64,000 nt of DNA, from the NCBI GenBank assembly GCA_016195915.1, contig JACPYS010000021.1, positions 62,001 to 126,000 of the forward strand, given 5' to 3'. Below the pieces are notes generated by a model. That model was not told the DNA's origin. It was given only the letters and a program-made list of their open reading frames with translations, and did not search any database. Within the stretch, counting starts at the first letter, position 1; each line of letters opens with the position of its first letter. This DNA comes from Betaproteobacteria bacterium. GTDB taxonomy: Bacteria > Pseudomonadota > Gammaproteobacteria > Burkholderiales > SG8-39. Below are positions 35,214 through 44,260 of the stretch, piece by piece. The position numbers and the translations under genes were made by a program.

Positions 35214-37184
35214 GTGAACGGGGCGAGCAGCGCCGTCGGCCGTCTGGCGTCGTCGCTCGGCGTCGCACTGTGCGTGTTTCACATGGTTGTGACGCAATAC
35301 GCGTTTCTGCCTTCCGTGCTCGTCCAGAACGTTCACCTCGGCGTCTCGTTGATCCTGATTGGTCTGGTGGTTGCCGAAACGACGCGCCGTCGATCCGGAA
35401 TGCTGCACGGGGTTGTCCTTGCTGCGCTCGCGCTGCTGGCAATGCTATACGTAGCATTTCGCTACCACACGCTGATCAACGCACAGGGGTTTCCGCCGCC
35501 CTTTGACGTGGTTGTCGGTGCGATATTTTTGCTGCTGGTGTTCGAGGCGACACGGCTGCAATGGGGCGTCGTCCTGCCGCTGCTGGCGCTCATCACGCTT
35601 GCCTACTACGTGTTGGGCCACCATTTGCCCGCTTCCTGGGGCGCGCCGTACATCCCCATATCCACGGTGATATCGAACCTTTCGATCGGACTGTACAGCG
35701 GGATCTTCGGCCAGTTCATGGCGATCTCGGCTAACGACATCTTCCTGTTCATGGTTTTCGGGGGCTTGTTGGAGGCACTCGACGGCAATCGTCCGTTCAC
35801 GGAGATCGGCAAGGCGATCAGCCGCAAACTCCCGGGAGGATCGGGACTCACCACCGTGGTCAGCAGCGGCCTGATGGGCATGATCACCGGGGCTGCCGTC
35901 TCGAATGTCGCCATCTGCGGCAGTTACACCATTCCGTTCATGAAGCGCGACGGCTATCCAGCGTCCACGGCGGCGGCGATCGAAGCGACCGCATCGACCG
36001 GTGGCCAGCTGGTGCCGCCGGTGATGGGTTCGGTCGCGTTCATCATGGCGGCGTTGCTCGCCGTGCCGTACTTCCAGATTGCGGTGACCGCGGTCATCCC
36101 TTCGGTGTTCTTCTATGTGTCGGTGTTCGCGGCGGTATATTTCCTGTCGCGCCGCCTTGGCATCGCGCGCCGCAGTGAGCCGCTCGACCTGGTGCAGCTC
36201 AATTACTACCTGCCACTGTTCGTGATCCCGCTGGTGGTCATGACCATCCTGCTGGCGAGTCTGCGATCGGTCGCGTACGCCGCCTTCTACGCGATTCTGA
36301 CGTTGATCGCCATCCGCCTGGCGATGATTTTCGTCGGACGTTACCTGCCGGAGGTCTGGCGCGGGCGCCTTTATCCCGATGGCGTTCCTTCCCTGGCCGC
36401 CGAACTGCATGAATTCCGGCGCAAGCTGGTCGCTGGACTGAAGAGCGGCGCGCTGCAGGGCGCGGGGATTGCCGCAGTGATGGGCACCGTGGGCGTGATT
36501 TCAGAATCGGTAACCGCCACCGGAGCAGCGGTGCCGATCGGGTGGGCAGTCGAAGCCATCGCCGGCAATTCACTGTTTCTGGCTCTGGTGGCCACCGCGG
36601 TCATGTGCCTGATCCTGGGCTGCGGCATTCCGACGGTGGGCGCCTATGTGCTTACCGCGGCGATTGCCGGGCCGATCGTCATCTCCAATGGCCTGGACCC
36701 GTATACCTCGCACTTTTTCATTCTTTACTACGCATGCCTGTCGGCGATCACGCCGCCGGTCGCCGCCGCCGCACTTGCCGCAAGCGCCATTGCAGGGAGC
36801 AACTACTTCCGCACCGCGTGGGAGGCCACGGTGCTTTCGGCGATGCTGTACCTGCTGCCGTTCCTGTTCGTATACGAACCGGCGCTGCTGGCGCGCAACA
36901 TGCCCGGCTTGGTGGCCATGGCCTTGCTGCTTCTCGAGGTTACCGCAATATGCGTTTTCGTCGCGGCCGCCACCCAGGGCTACCTGTTGCGCCTCCTGGG
37001 TCAGGCGGAGAGGTTGTTATTCGCGGTGGCGGGGGCGGCCGGCATGGCGCACGTCGCGCGCGCCGGCACGATCTATCTGTGGCTGGCCGTGATCTTCGTC
37101 GCCGCCGGCATCGGCTGGCAGATCATCAAGTACCGCCGCGAACGCCCGCGCCTCAAGCATCCAGCGCGCTTGCACGGACATTGA
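35214..37184 (+). CDS. TRAP transporter fused permease (DctQM, TAXI type)
   Basis: 656-residue membrane protein combining a short DctQ-like N-terminal part (about residues 1-140, four helices) with a DctM-like part. Marks: FGGLLEALDGNRPFTEIGKA, then SGLMGMITGAAVSNVAICGSYTIPFMKR, IEATASTGGQLVPPVMGSVAF and LGCGIPTVGAYVLTAAI. The length is typical of fused TAXI permeases. GTG 35214 is the start. It forms a complete importer with the preceding binding protein. A run of hydrophobic helices at the C-terminus (residues 560-640) extends beyond the core. Confidence 0.92.
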   Translation: MNGASSAVGRLASSLGVALCVFHMVVTQYAFLPSVLVQNVHLGVSLILIGLVVAETTRRRSGMLHGVVLAALALLAMLYVAFRYHTLINAQGFPPPFDVVVGAIFLLLVFEATRLQWGVVLPLLALITLAYYVLGHHLPASWGAPYIPISTVISNLSIGLYSGIFGQFMAISANDIFLFMVFGGLLEALDGNRPFTEIGKAISRKLPGGSGLTTVVSSGLMGMITGAAVSNVAICGSYTIPFMKRDGYPASTAAAIEATASTGGQLVPPVMGSVAFIMAALLAVPYFQIAVTAVIPSVFFYVSVFAAVYFLSRRLGIARRSEPLDLVQLNYYLPLFVIPLVVMTILLASLRSVAYAAFYAILTLIAIRLAMIFVGRYLPEVWRGRLYPDGVPSLAAELHEFRRKLVAGLKSGALQGAGIAAVMGTVGVISESVTATGAAVPIGWAVEAIAGNSLFLALVATAVMCLILGCGIPTVGAYVLTAAIAGPIVISNGLDPYTSHFFILYYACLSAITPPVAAAALAASAIAGSNYFRTAWEATVLSAMLYLLPFLFVYEPALLARNMPGLVAMALLLLEVTAICVFVAAATQGYLLRLLGQAERLLFAVAGAAGMAHVARAGTIYLWLAVIFVAAGIGWQIIKYRRERPRLKHPARLHGH

Positions 37185-37199
37185 GGCGAAGAAGCGGTG

Positions 37200-37276
37200 G
37201 ATCGCCAGGCATCCCTTCGGCATCCCAACGAGGTGCACCTCCACGTTCACAGTGTGAAACCATAGAGTGGATTCAT
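37200..37276 (-). pseudogene. Decayed 5' fragment of a second SMP-30/gluconolactonase gene
   Basis: On the minus strand an ATG at 37276 opens MNPLYGFTL, then TGA at 37247-37249. The intact lactonase at 34002 starts MHPLDGFTLRM; its CGA codon corresponds to the TGA here. The DNA of both starts and about 75 bp upstream align well, including the 16-bp motif, which is 62 bp from this ATG and 61 bp from the real one. Beyond the stop the similarity fades. Confidence 0.6.
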
Positions 37277-37337
37277 CACCGAACGGTTTCCGCTGCCGTG
37301 CCGTATTGAGTAGCAATCGCAACGTGACATCTGTTAT

Positions 37338-37353
37338 GTTAACAATAATACAA
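37338..37353. promoter_or_regulatory. Conserved 16-bp motif, copy D
   Basis: GTTAACAATAATACAA, 47 bp upstream of the PRISE-like reductase start (plus strand) and 62 bp upstream of the decayed lactonase start (minus strand). The segment ATGTTAACAAT is a near-perfect palindrome. It may control the 37400-43187 operon. Confidence 0.45.
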
Positions 37354-37399
37354 AAACGCAGGATGGGGTTTCTGCGGTGGAACGCCGGAGGAGGGGGAG

Positions 37400-38452
37400 A
37401 TGCAGCGCAAAAAAGCGCTCGTCGCAGGCGCGCTTGGCATCGTCGGGAGCAACATCGCTGAACATCTGCGGTCGCTGGGCGATTGGGAGGTGGTGGGCAT
37501 TGCTCGCAGCCTGCCCAAACAGCCGAAGCGCTTCCGGCTTGCTGGCGTCGATCTCACCGATGCTGCCGGATGCCGGGAATTCATCGTTTCCGAGCCTGGC
37601 ATCACCCACCTGTACTACGCGGCGCGTGCACCCCATCCCGATGCCGCTGCCGAGGCCGAAATCAACCTGCGCATGCTCGCCAATCTGATGGGACCGCTGC
37701 AGGAAACGGCGCCCGGATTCGAGCATGTATGCCTTGTGCACGGCACCAAATGGTACGGCTCCCACCTCGGGCCCTACACGACACCGGCGAAAGAGGATCA
37801 TCCGCGCCACTTCCCGCCGAATTTCTACTTCGACCAGCTTGGCCTCGTTTCTGCGATGCGGGAGGGCAGGCGCTGGAACTGGTCCACCGTCCGTCCGCAC
37901 ATCGTCTGCGGCTACTCGCTCGGCTATCCGCATAACATCATCGCGGTGATTGCCGTGTACGCGACGATCTCCAAGGCGCTCGGACTGCCATTGCGATTTC
38001 CCGGAACGCAGGCCTGTTTCGACGCCGTGTGCCAGGCGACCGACGTGCGCATCCTCGCGAAGGCGATGGCGTGGGCATCGACCGAGCCGGCATGCGCCAA
38101 CCAGAACTTCAACATCGTCAACGGCGATCTGTTCCGCTGGCGCAACCTGTGGGAAAAGCTGGCGCGCTACTTCGGGATGGAAAACGGCGGCGTGCAGCCC
38201 ATTTCCCTGGCCAGACTGATGGCCGACAAGGAGCCGCTGTGGCGTTCACTCGTCGAGCGGCACGGGCTTCGGCCGCTCGCTCTGGCTGAGATCGTGAATT
38301 GGAGTTACGGCGATAGCACGTTCTGTCAGGGATGGGACCATATTTCCTCGCCCATGAAATCGCGCCGCTTCGGATTCCAGGAATGCATCGACACCGAAGA
38401 CATGTTTCTCGAGCACATCGAACGCTTTCGCGCGGAGCGCGTGATACCGTGA
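37400..38452 (+). CDS. PRISE-like NAD(P)H-dependent enone reductase (atypical SDR)
   Basis: 350-residue extended/atypical SDR resembling the PRISE family (progesterone 5-beta-reductase/iridoid synthase). It has the cofactor motif GALGIVGSNIAEHL at residues 10-23, THLYYAARAP, the LVHGTKWYG segment with catalytic Lys117, and NFYFDQLG with Tyr143, corresponding to the family's NFYY motif. WSTVRPHIVCGYS matches the next PRISE block. Such enzymes reduce activated C=C bonds of enones, or act as epimerase-like reductases. ATG 37400 is preceded by GGAGGGGGAG. It heads an operon with an ABC importer, a monooxygenase and an MBL protein. The substrate is unknown. Confidence 0.75.
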   Translation: MQRKKALVAGALGIVGSNIAEHLRSLGDWEVVGIARSLPKQPKRFRLAGVDLTDAAGCREFIVSEPGITHLYYAARAPHPDAAAEAEINLRMLANLMGPLQETAPGFEHVCLVHGTKWYGSHLGPYTTPAKEDHPRHFPPNFYFDQLGLVSAMREGRRWNWSTVRPHIVCGYSLGYPHNIIAVIAVYATISKALGLPLRFPGTQACFDAVCQATDVRILAKAMAWASTEPACANQNFNIVNGDLFRWRNLWEKLARYFGMENGGVQPISLARLMADKEPLWRSLVERHGLRPLALAEIVNWSYGDSTFCQGWDHISSPMKSRRFGFQECIDTEDMFLEHIERFRAERVIP

Positions 38453-38475
38453 CGCGGTAAGTGGAGGAAACAGCC

Positions 38476-39249
38476 TTGTACCGCAACGAGATCAATGTCG
38501 AGCGCGTCTCTCATCGCTTCGCGACCGGATTGCTGGCCGTCGAAGACATGAGCCTGCGCGTAGCGCCTGGCGAATTCGTCGTGATCGTGGGGCCGAGCGG
38601 CTGCGGCAAGACCACCATCCTGAACCTCATCGCCGGGCTGATCGCGAGGCAGTCGGGAAAGGTGACGATCGGCGAGGCGGTGCCGCGAGCGGGCCGGCAG
38701 GATATCGCCTACATGTTCGCGCAGGACGCCTTGCTGCCATGGCGCCGGGTGATCGACAACGTGCTATTCGGCGTGGAGATACACACGGGAACGCGCAAAC
38801 CGAAACCGGGGGTGCTCGAGCAGGCGCACGGACTGCTCGCAATGGTGGGCCTGGCCGGTTTCGAAACCGCGTATCCGCGCCAGCTGTCCCACGGGATGCG
38901 CCAGCGCGTGGCGCTCGCGCGCACCTTCCTGATGCCCAGTCCGATACTGCTGATGGACGAGCCGTTCGGTGCGCTCGACGCCCACACCAAGCTCGCGCTG
39001 GAGCAGGGGCTGCTGCGGCTCTGGGAAAGCAACAAGCGCACGGTCCTGTTCATCACGCACGATCTCGCCGAGGCGATCGTGCTTGCGGACAGAATCCTCG
39101 TGTGTACGACACGGCCCGGCCGGATCAAGTCGGAGATCGCGGTGGACCTACCTCGGCCGCGGAGCATCAGCGCATTGCAGAACGACCCGCGCTATCACGA
39201 CTACTACCAGCGCATCTGGGGTGACCTCGCTGCGGAGATGGCCATATGA
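38476..39249 (+). CDS. ABC transporter ATPase, nitrate/sulfonate/taurine type
   Basis: 257-residue ATPase of the SsuB/TauB/NrtD group. Walker A GPSGCGKTT is at residues 39-47, a Q-loop in YMFAQDALLPWRRV, the signature LSHGMRQRVALAR near residue 140, Walker B ILLMDEPFGALD, and the switch His in FITHDLAEA. TTG 38476 is preferred: GGAGG at 38463-38467 is well placed for it, while the alternative GTG 38461 overlaps that site. It powers uptake with the permease that overlaps its stop and the binding protein at 40091. Confidence 0.92.
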   Translation: MYRNEINVERVSHRFATGLLAVEDMSLRVAPGEFVVIVGPSGCGKTTILNLIAGLIARQSGKVTIGEAVPRAGRQDIAYMFAQDALLPWRRVIDNVLFGVEIHTGTRKPKPGVLEQAHGLLAMVGLAGFETAYPRQLSHGMRQRVALARTFLMPSPILLMDEPFGALDAHTKLALEQGLLRLWESNKRTVLFITHDLAEAIVLADRILVCTTRPGRIKSEIAVDLPRPRSISALQNDPRYHDYYQRIWGDLAAEMAI

Positions 39250-40055
39250 CCGATGAGAACAAAACGCGTGGAGCGCTGATCCGCGAACTGGCCTGGCTCT
39301 ATGCCGGGCGCGTGCTGATCTTGCTTGCTTTCGCGGGAGTCTGGTGGGCCGCGGTCCGGTTCGGACTGGCCGACAAGTTCTTCGTCAGTACGCCCCCAGA
39401 AATCGTCCGTTTCCTATTCGCGAATTTCCGGAAAGAGATTGTTCCCAATGCAGCCGACACGTTGCGCGCGATGCTGATCGCGTTTGTGCTGTCGGGTGTC
39501 GCCGGGGTCCTGTCGGGCCTCGCCCTGGTCGAACTTCCCCGCGTCAAGCGCCTGGTCGATCCCTTTCTTACTGCGCTCAACAGCATGCCCCGCATCGCCC
39601 TTGCGCCGATCTTCATCCTCTGGTTCGGCATCGAGACCACCTCGAAGGTGGTACTGGCATTCAGCCTGGGATTCTTCATCGTGCTGATGAGCACCTACGC
39701 GGGCATGCGCAACGTCGACCCGACCCTGATCCGGCTCAGCCGCTCGCTCGGCTGCTCGCCCTGGCAGCAGTTCACGAAGATCACGCTTCCCTGGGCGATA
39801 CCGACCGTGTTCGCAGGATTGAAGCTCGCATTGATCTACTGCTTCCTGGGCGTGGTCACGAGCGAGATGCTGGCTTCCAAGGTGGGACTCGGCCAGCTGA
39901 TCATGTACTACTCCGGCCTGCTGCGCATGGAGGCGGTGCTAGCGATTCTGCTGGTGATGGCGGTCTGCGCGGTCGCCCTGACCATGATCGCCGACCGTAT
40001 CGAGGCGGCACTGCTGGGAAGCTGGACGGAATCGCTGCAATCGGCCCGGGGCTGA
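39246..40055 (+). CDS. ABC transporter permease, nitrate/sulfonate/taurine type
   Basis: 269-residue inner-membrane permease with about six helices (SsuC/TauC type). The cytoplasmic EAA-like loop contacting the ATPase is visible as LGCSPWQQFTKITLPWAIPTVFAG. The N-terminal region and ALNSMPRIALAPIFILWFG are typical. ATG 39246 overlaps the ATPase stop (ATGA). It transports the ligand of the binding protein that follows. Confidence 0.92.
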   Translation: MTDENKTRGALIRELAWLYAGRVLILLAFAGVWWAAVRFGLADKFFVSTPPEIVRFLFANFRKEIVPNAADTLRAMLIAFVLSGVAGVLSGLALVELPRVKRLVDPFLTALNSMPRIALAPIFILWFGIETTSKVVLAFSLGFFIVLMSTYAGMRNVDPTLIRLSRSLGCSPWQQFTKITLPWAIPTVFAGLKLALIYCFLGVVTSEMLASKVGLGQLIMYYSGLLRMEAVLAILLVMAVCAVALTMIADRIEAALLGSWTESLQSARG

Positions 40056-40090
40056 ACAGGTCCCGGCAACTTGTTCAACAGGAGGAAACC

Positions 40091-41128
40091 ATGAAACAGG
40101 GAAATGCGATTCAAAGGGCGCTTTCGGCGTACTGCGTTGCGGGCGCCATTGCGGCCGGCAGCATTGCGGGCACTGCGCGGGCGGCGGACGAGATGGAGGT
40201 GAAGATCGGCTACTACCCGGGGGCCACCTTCCATCTGCCGTTGTATGTCGCCGACGCAAAGGGCTTTTACAAGCAGGCGGGCCTCAATCCCACACTGATC
40301 GCGGTATCCAACGGGCCGCTCATGAGCTCGCAAATGGGCAGCGGCGCCATCGACTTCGGCCATCAGCCGCCGAGCAACGTTGGACTCGCCCGCGAGCAGG
40401 GCATGGACCAGGTCTTCATCGTCGGCAACGTGACGATGCCCTGGGTCCTGATCGCCAAGAAGGATCTTAAGGTTCCGAACAAGGGCAAATACCCGGACGT
40501 CATCCGCGACCTGAAAGGCCTCAACTGGGGCGTGTACGGTCGCGGCTCCGACGGCGAGGTGTTCATGCGCGTGATGGCAGGCGACGCCGGGCTCGATGTC
40601 GACAAGGACATGGCCTGGATCGGGGTTGGCGGGCCGCCCACCGGCCTGCCGGCGCTCAAGGCGGGGCGGATCGACGTTTACATGACGATTGCCCCGGCGC
40701 CGACGGTGGCCGAGGCACTCGGCTACGGCACAACGATCATGGACCTGCGCAAGGGCGAAGGCCCGGGCGACTTCAAGGGCATCCATTACAACGCGATCGT
40801 GACGTTGAGGAAGACGGCGCAGTCGAAGCCCAAGGCGGTAGCGGCGATCGTCGATGCGACGATCAAGGCGCATTGCTGGCTGCGCAAACCGGAGAACTTC
40901 AACGAGTTGCTTACGATCGCGAAGGCGCGCCTGCCCGTGGGGGAACTCTCTGAGAAGCAGTTCTCCGACATGATCAGGGAGAACGTCGCGACATTTACGC
41001 CGACGATGCCGGCATCGCAATTCAAGACCTGGAACGACATGCTGCTGCGCGCCAAGGTGCTGAAGCAGGCGGTCCCCGCTGACCAGACGCAGTGGAAGAC
41101 GATCCCGGAGAAAGAGCCGGCGTGCTGA
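40091..41128 (+). CDS. ABC transporter substrate-binding protein (SsuA/NMT1-type)
   Basis: 345-residue periplasmic protein. The signal peptide is within residues 1-31 (IQRALSAYCVAGAIAAGSIA, cleavage after ARA). The type II binding fold begins VKIGYYPGATFHLPLYVADAKGFY, the NMT1/SsuA-type opening, with LKGLNWGVYGRGSDGE and GLPALKAGRIDVYMTIAPAP as later blocks. GGAGGAAACC immediately precedes ATG 40091. The ligand is not predictable; family members bind sulfonates, nitrate, thiamine precursors or aromatic acids. Its end overlaps the monooxygenase start. Confidence 0.9.
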   Translation: MKQGNAIQRALSAYCVAGAIAAGSIAGTARAADEMEVKIGYYPGATFHLPLYVADAKGFYKQAGLNPTLIAVSNGPLMSSQMGSGAIDFGHQPPSNVGLAREQGMDQVFIVGNVTMPWVLIAKKDLKVPNKGKYPDVIRDLKGLNWGVYGRGSDGEVFMRVMAGDAGLDVDKDMAWIGVGGPPTGLPALKAGRIDVYMTIAPAPTVAEALGYGTTIMDLRKGEGPGDFKGIHYNAIVTLRKTAQSKPKAVAAIVDATIKAHCWLRKPENFNELLTIAKARLPVGELSEKQFSDMIRENVATFTPTMPASQFKTWNDMLLRAKVLKQAVPADQTQWKTIPEKEPAC

Positions 41129-42465
41129 TGCGGCGCCCCGACGCTGCGACCCGGCGCATTGCCGTCATCGGCGCCGGGGCCGCCGGCCTGTGTTGCGCGA
41201 AGTACCTCGTGCAGGACGGGTTCGAGGACGTCACGATTTTCGAGATCGGAACGCAGATCGGGGGGCTGTGGTGCTACCAGAACGACAACGGCCTGTCCTC
41301 CGCCTACCGCACGCTGCATATCAACACCGCACGCGACCTGACGAACTTCAGCGACTTCAAGTTCGACGACAGCGTGCAGATGTTCCCGGACCACCGGGAC
41401 ATGCACCGCTACCTGATTGACTACGCAGAAGAGTTCGACCTCAAGCGGCGCATCCGCTTCAGCTCGCGCGTGCTCGACCTGCGGCCGGCCGCAGGGACCA
41501 GCCGCGGCGCGCCGCGCTGGCAGATCAGGCTGGCCGATGGCACCGTGGAGGAGTTCGACCGCGTGGTGGTCGCTACCGGGCATCTCTCCAAGCCGCTGCA
41601 CGTGCCGCAGTTCCGGGAAGGGTTCAAGGGGGAATACCTGCACTCGCACTACTACCGGGAGCCCGAGGCTTTCGTCGGCAAGCGCATCTGCGTGATCGGC
41701 GTGGGAAACAGCGCCTGCGACATTGCGAGCGATGTCTGCGTCACCTCGCCGCGCACGGTGATGGTGGCGCGCTCCGGCGTGATGATCGGGCCGAAGCTGA
41801 TCTTCGGCCGCGCCATCACCGACATCACGATGAAGCTGTACCGCAAATGGAATCCGGACGCGTTGCGACGCTGGATCATCGCGTTCCTCGTGCTCCTGGT
41901 CCACGGCCGGATGACAGAGCTTGGTTTCAAGCCGCTCACCCGCCGCGCCCATCCGACGACGAGCGCGGTGGTGGTGCAGCACATCGCGTACCGGCGCATC
42001 GTCGTCAAACAGGGCATCGAGCGCATTGACGGCAGGCGCATCTTCTTCAGCGACGGGACGAGCGACGAGTTCGATACCGTGATCGCCTGCACCGGCTATG
42101 AAATCGACCTTCCGTTCGTTGCGCCGGAGGTGCTGCAGGTGAAGGACAATTCGGTCGACCTCTACAAGCGGATCTGCGCGCCGGGCTGGGACGGGTTGTA
42201 TTTCGTCGGGGTGTTCAATACCACCACCGCGCTCAACCTGGTATTCGAGCGTCAATCGCGCTGGATCTGCGCGATCGAGCGCGGCGATGCGACGCTTCCG
42301 TCGCCGGAGGCGATGCGCGCGGACATCGAGGCGAAGAGACAGTGGATCGCGAAGCATTACGAGGCGTCGCTTCGCCACACCATCGAGGAGGAGCACTTGT
42401 ACTACCTGGACGAACTGGACCGGTCCGAGCGGTCCGGCCGCCGGCGGATGGCGCGCGCCGCATGA
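41128..42465 (+). CDS. Flavin-containing monooxygenase (FMO/Baeyer-Villiger superfamily)
   Basis: 445-residue class B flavoprotein monooxygenase. The FAD Rossmann motif VIGAGAAGL is at residues 13-21, the FMO-identifying sequence FKGEYLHSHYYREPEAF near residue 165, and the NADPH Rossmann motif VIGVGNSACDIA follows. ATACTGYE is at the usual C-terminal place as IACTGYEIDL. It inserts one oxygen atom from O2 using NADPH, on a nitrogen, sulfur or ketone. The start is ATG 41128, overlapping the binding-protein stop. It presumably oxidises what the ABC system imports. Confidence 0.9.
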   Translation: MRRPDAATRRIAVIGAGAAGLCCAKYLVQDGFEDVTIFEIGTQIGGLWCYQNDNGLSSAYRTLHINTARDLTNFSDFKFDDSVQMFPDHRDMHRYLIDYAEEFDLKRRIRFSSRVLDLRPAAGTSRGAPRWQIRLADGTVEEFDRVVVATGHLSKPLHVPQFREGFKGEYLHSHYYREPEAFVGKRICVIGVGNSACDIASDVCVTSPRTVMVARSGVMIGPKLIFGRAITDITMKLYRKWNPDALRRWIIAFLVLLVHGRMTELGFKPLTRRAHPTTSAVVVQHIAYRRIVVKQGIERIDGRRIFFSDGTSDEFDTVIACTGYEIDLPFVAPEVLQVKDNSVDLYKRICAPGWDGLYFVGVFNTTTALNLVFERQSRWICAIERGDATLPSPEAMRADIEAKRQWIAKHYEASLRHTIEEEHLYYLDELDRSERSGRRRMARAA

Positions 42466-43187
42466 TCAGCCTCGGCGAGTTCCGCATCGGCCGTGCGGTC
42501 GAGCACGAAGGCCCCTTTGTGCGACCGGAGGACTTCTTTCCCGACTGGGACCCCGCGGTGCTGGAGGAGAGCCGCGACTGGATCGGTCCGGTGATGGATC
42601 CGGCGAGCGGCCAGATGATTCTCAGCTTCCACGCATTCGTGCTGCGCACCGCTCGCCACACCGTCGTCGTCGACACCTGCCTCGGCAACGACAAGGAGCG
42701 GCCGCTGCGCCCCGTCGGCCATCAGCGCAAGGGCGATTTTCTTGCTACGCTCGCCGCGGCCGGCGCGCGGCCCGAGGAAGTGGACTTCGTGATGTGCACC
42801 CACCTTCACTGGGACCATGTCGGCTGGAACACCCGGCTCGCCGACGGACGCTGGGTACCGACGTTTCCCAACGCGCGCTACGTCATGGCCCGGCGGGAGT
42901 ACGAGCACATGGATGCCCTGCACGCGCGCGGCGACAAGCGCATGCACGCGAGCGCGTTCGTCGACAGCGTGCAGCCCATTGTGCGTGCCGAACGCGCGCT
43001 GCTGGTCGACGACGACTACCAGCTCGAGGACGGCGTCTGGCTCGAGGCAATGTCGGGCGTTTCGCGCCGCCGTTTCGTCGAGCAGCACGCCGATACCGGC
43101 AACCTGGTGATGCCGGCGCATTTCTGCGCGCCCTCCGCCGGACGGATCGTCGATCGCACGAAGGCGTTCGGGTTCGTTTCCGTCTGA
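42462..43187 (+). CDS. MBL-fold hydrolase with an internal deletion
   Basis: 241-residue metallo-beta-lactamase-fold protein. The zinc motif THLHWDHVGWN supplies H114, H116, D118 and H119. The C-terminal VMPAHFCAPSAGRI supplies the last histidine. Related proteins are about 280-300 residues and contain a PGHTPGH-type histidine and a GD-type bridging aspartate between these points. Here GVWLEAMSG (around residue 197) runs straight into VSRRRFVEQHADTG, so that segment is absent although the frame is intact. The ATG overlaps the monooxygenase stop. Activity is doubtful, or altered if folded. It would otherwise hydrolyse a lactone or ester. Confidence 0.8.
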   Translation: MISLGEFRIGRAVEHEGPFVRPEDFFPDWDPAVLEESRDWIGPVMDPASGQMILSFHAFVLRTARHTVVVDTCLGNDKERPLRPVGHQRKGDFLATLAAAGARPEEVDFVMCTHLHWDHVGWNTRLADGRWVPTFPNARYVMARREYEHMDALHARGDKRMHASAFVDSVQPIVRAERALLVDDDYQLEDGVWLEAMSGVSRRRFVEQHADTGNLVMPAHFCAPSAGRIVDRTKAFGFVSV

Positions 43188-43208
43188 GGCGCCCGCACGA
43201 TGCGAGGC

Positions 43209-44192
43209 TCATCCCTCCTTGCGGCCCCACAAGATGCTGTGCCCCCCGGCGAGGGGGATGCGCCGCACTCCGCCAATACCGGCGCCGCGAAACCATTCCC
43301 GGTACTGCCGCTCGGTGTATGCACGGCCATCCTGGTAGAGGCTGATGAACACCACGTTGTAAAACACGCACTCCTCGGGAGACAGGCCCGAATCATCGAG
43401 CACGCGTCCAAGTACGTACACGGGCCCTCCCGGTTTCACGGCGGCCACGATATTGGCGAGAGCGCGTCCGGCGTCCGGCGCCGACATCACCTGCAACAGG
43501 GAACGAACCACGGCGGCATCGTAGACACCGGGCGGCGGCGCCGCCAGGACATCGGCTTCGAGCACGTGCACGCGATCGGCGAGTCCCGATTCCGCGATTC
43601 GGGCTCGCGCAATGGGCAGCACCGGGGGCAGGTCGGCGACGGTGACGTGCAGTTCGGGCAGCACACGGCACAGACCGGCCGCCAGGCCTCCCGAGCCTCC
43701 ACCCGCATCGAGCACGCTGCGGCAACCGGCGAAGTCGAAGCGGCGGGCGAGCTCGACACCGACGTCGACCGCGCGCTTGAACATGCCGGCATAATATGCG
43801 GCCGCTTCTGGGGGTTTCATCGACGCGAAGTCCTTCTTCGCGCTGGGGCGATCGTCGCGGATCGATTGTGCTGCCCCGAGGGCGGCCCGGTAACGATCGA
43901 GGTAGAGTTCGCCGATTCCCTCGAGGAAATCGGGCCGCCCTTTCACCAGCATGCGATGCGCTTCCGCGCCATTCGAGTAACGCTCGCCGGATTTCTCCAC
44001 CACGCCCGCGACGACGAGGGCTTGCAGCAGGACCGCGAGGCGCCCCGGCGCGACCTCGAGGCGAGCGGCGATCTGTTCCGCGCCCGCGGCTCCCTGGGCA
44101 AGGGCCGAGAACAGATCCAGCTGGATCGCCGCGAGCAGCGCGAACGCCGGGTAGGCGGACATGTACAGTGCGTCGATGGATTCGTATTTCAC
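43209..44192 (-). CDS. SAM-dependent O-methyltransferase-like protein
   Basis: 327-residue class I methyltransferase with an N-terminal winged-helix dimerisation domain (residues 1-95, as in caffeate/hydroxyneurosporene O-methyltransferases). The SAM-binding motif is VLDAGGGSGGLAAGL; the next acidic residue that binds the ribose lies in VTVADLPPVLP, and VLEADVLAAPPPGVYDAAVVRSLLQ follows. It methylates a small hydroxylated molecule or acts in a related group transfer. It is convergent with the MBL gene and divergent from the CoA transferase at 44261. Confidence 0.85.
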   Translation of the reverse strand: MKYESIDALYMSAYPAFALLAAIQLDLFSALAQGAAGAEQIAARLEVAPGRLAVLLQALVVAGVVEKSGERYSNGAEAHRMLVKGRPDFLEGIGELYLDRYRAALGAAQSIRDDRPSAKKDFASMKPPEAAAYYAGMFKRAVDVGVELARRFDFAGCRSVLDAGGGSGGLAAGLCRVLPELHVTVADLPPVLPIARARIAESGLADRVHVLEADVLAAPPPGVYDAAVVRSLLQVMSAPDAGRALANIVAAVKPGGPVYVLGRVLDDSGLSPEECVFYNVVFISLYQDGRAYTERQYREWFRGAGIGGVRRIPLAGGHSILWGRKEG

Positions 44193-44260
44193 GGTACCCT
44201 CCTGAGTGCGCCGAGTTTGTCGGCCCCTGCTTCGATTGACAAGCCATTCTGCGAGACGCC

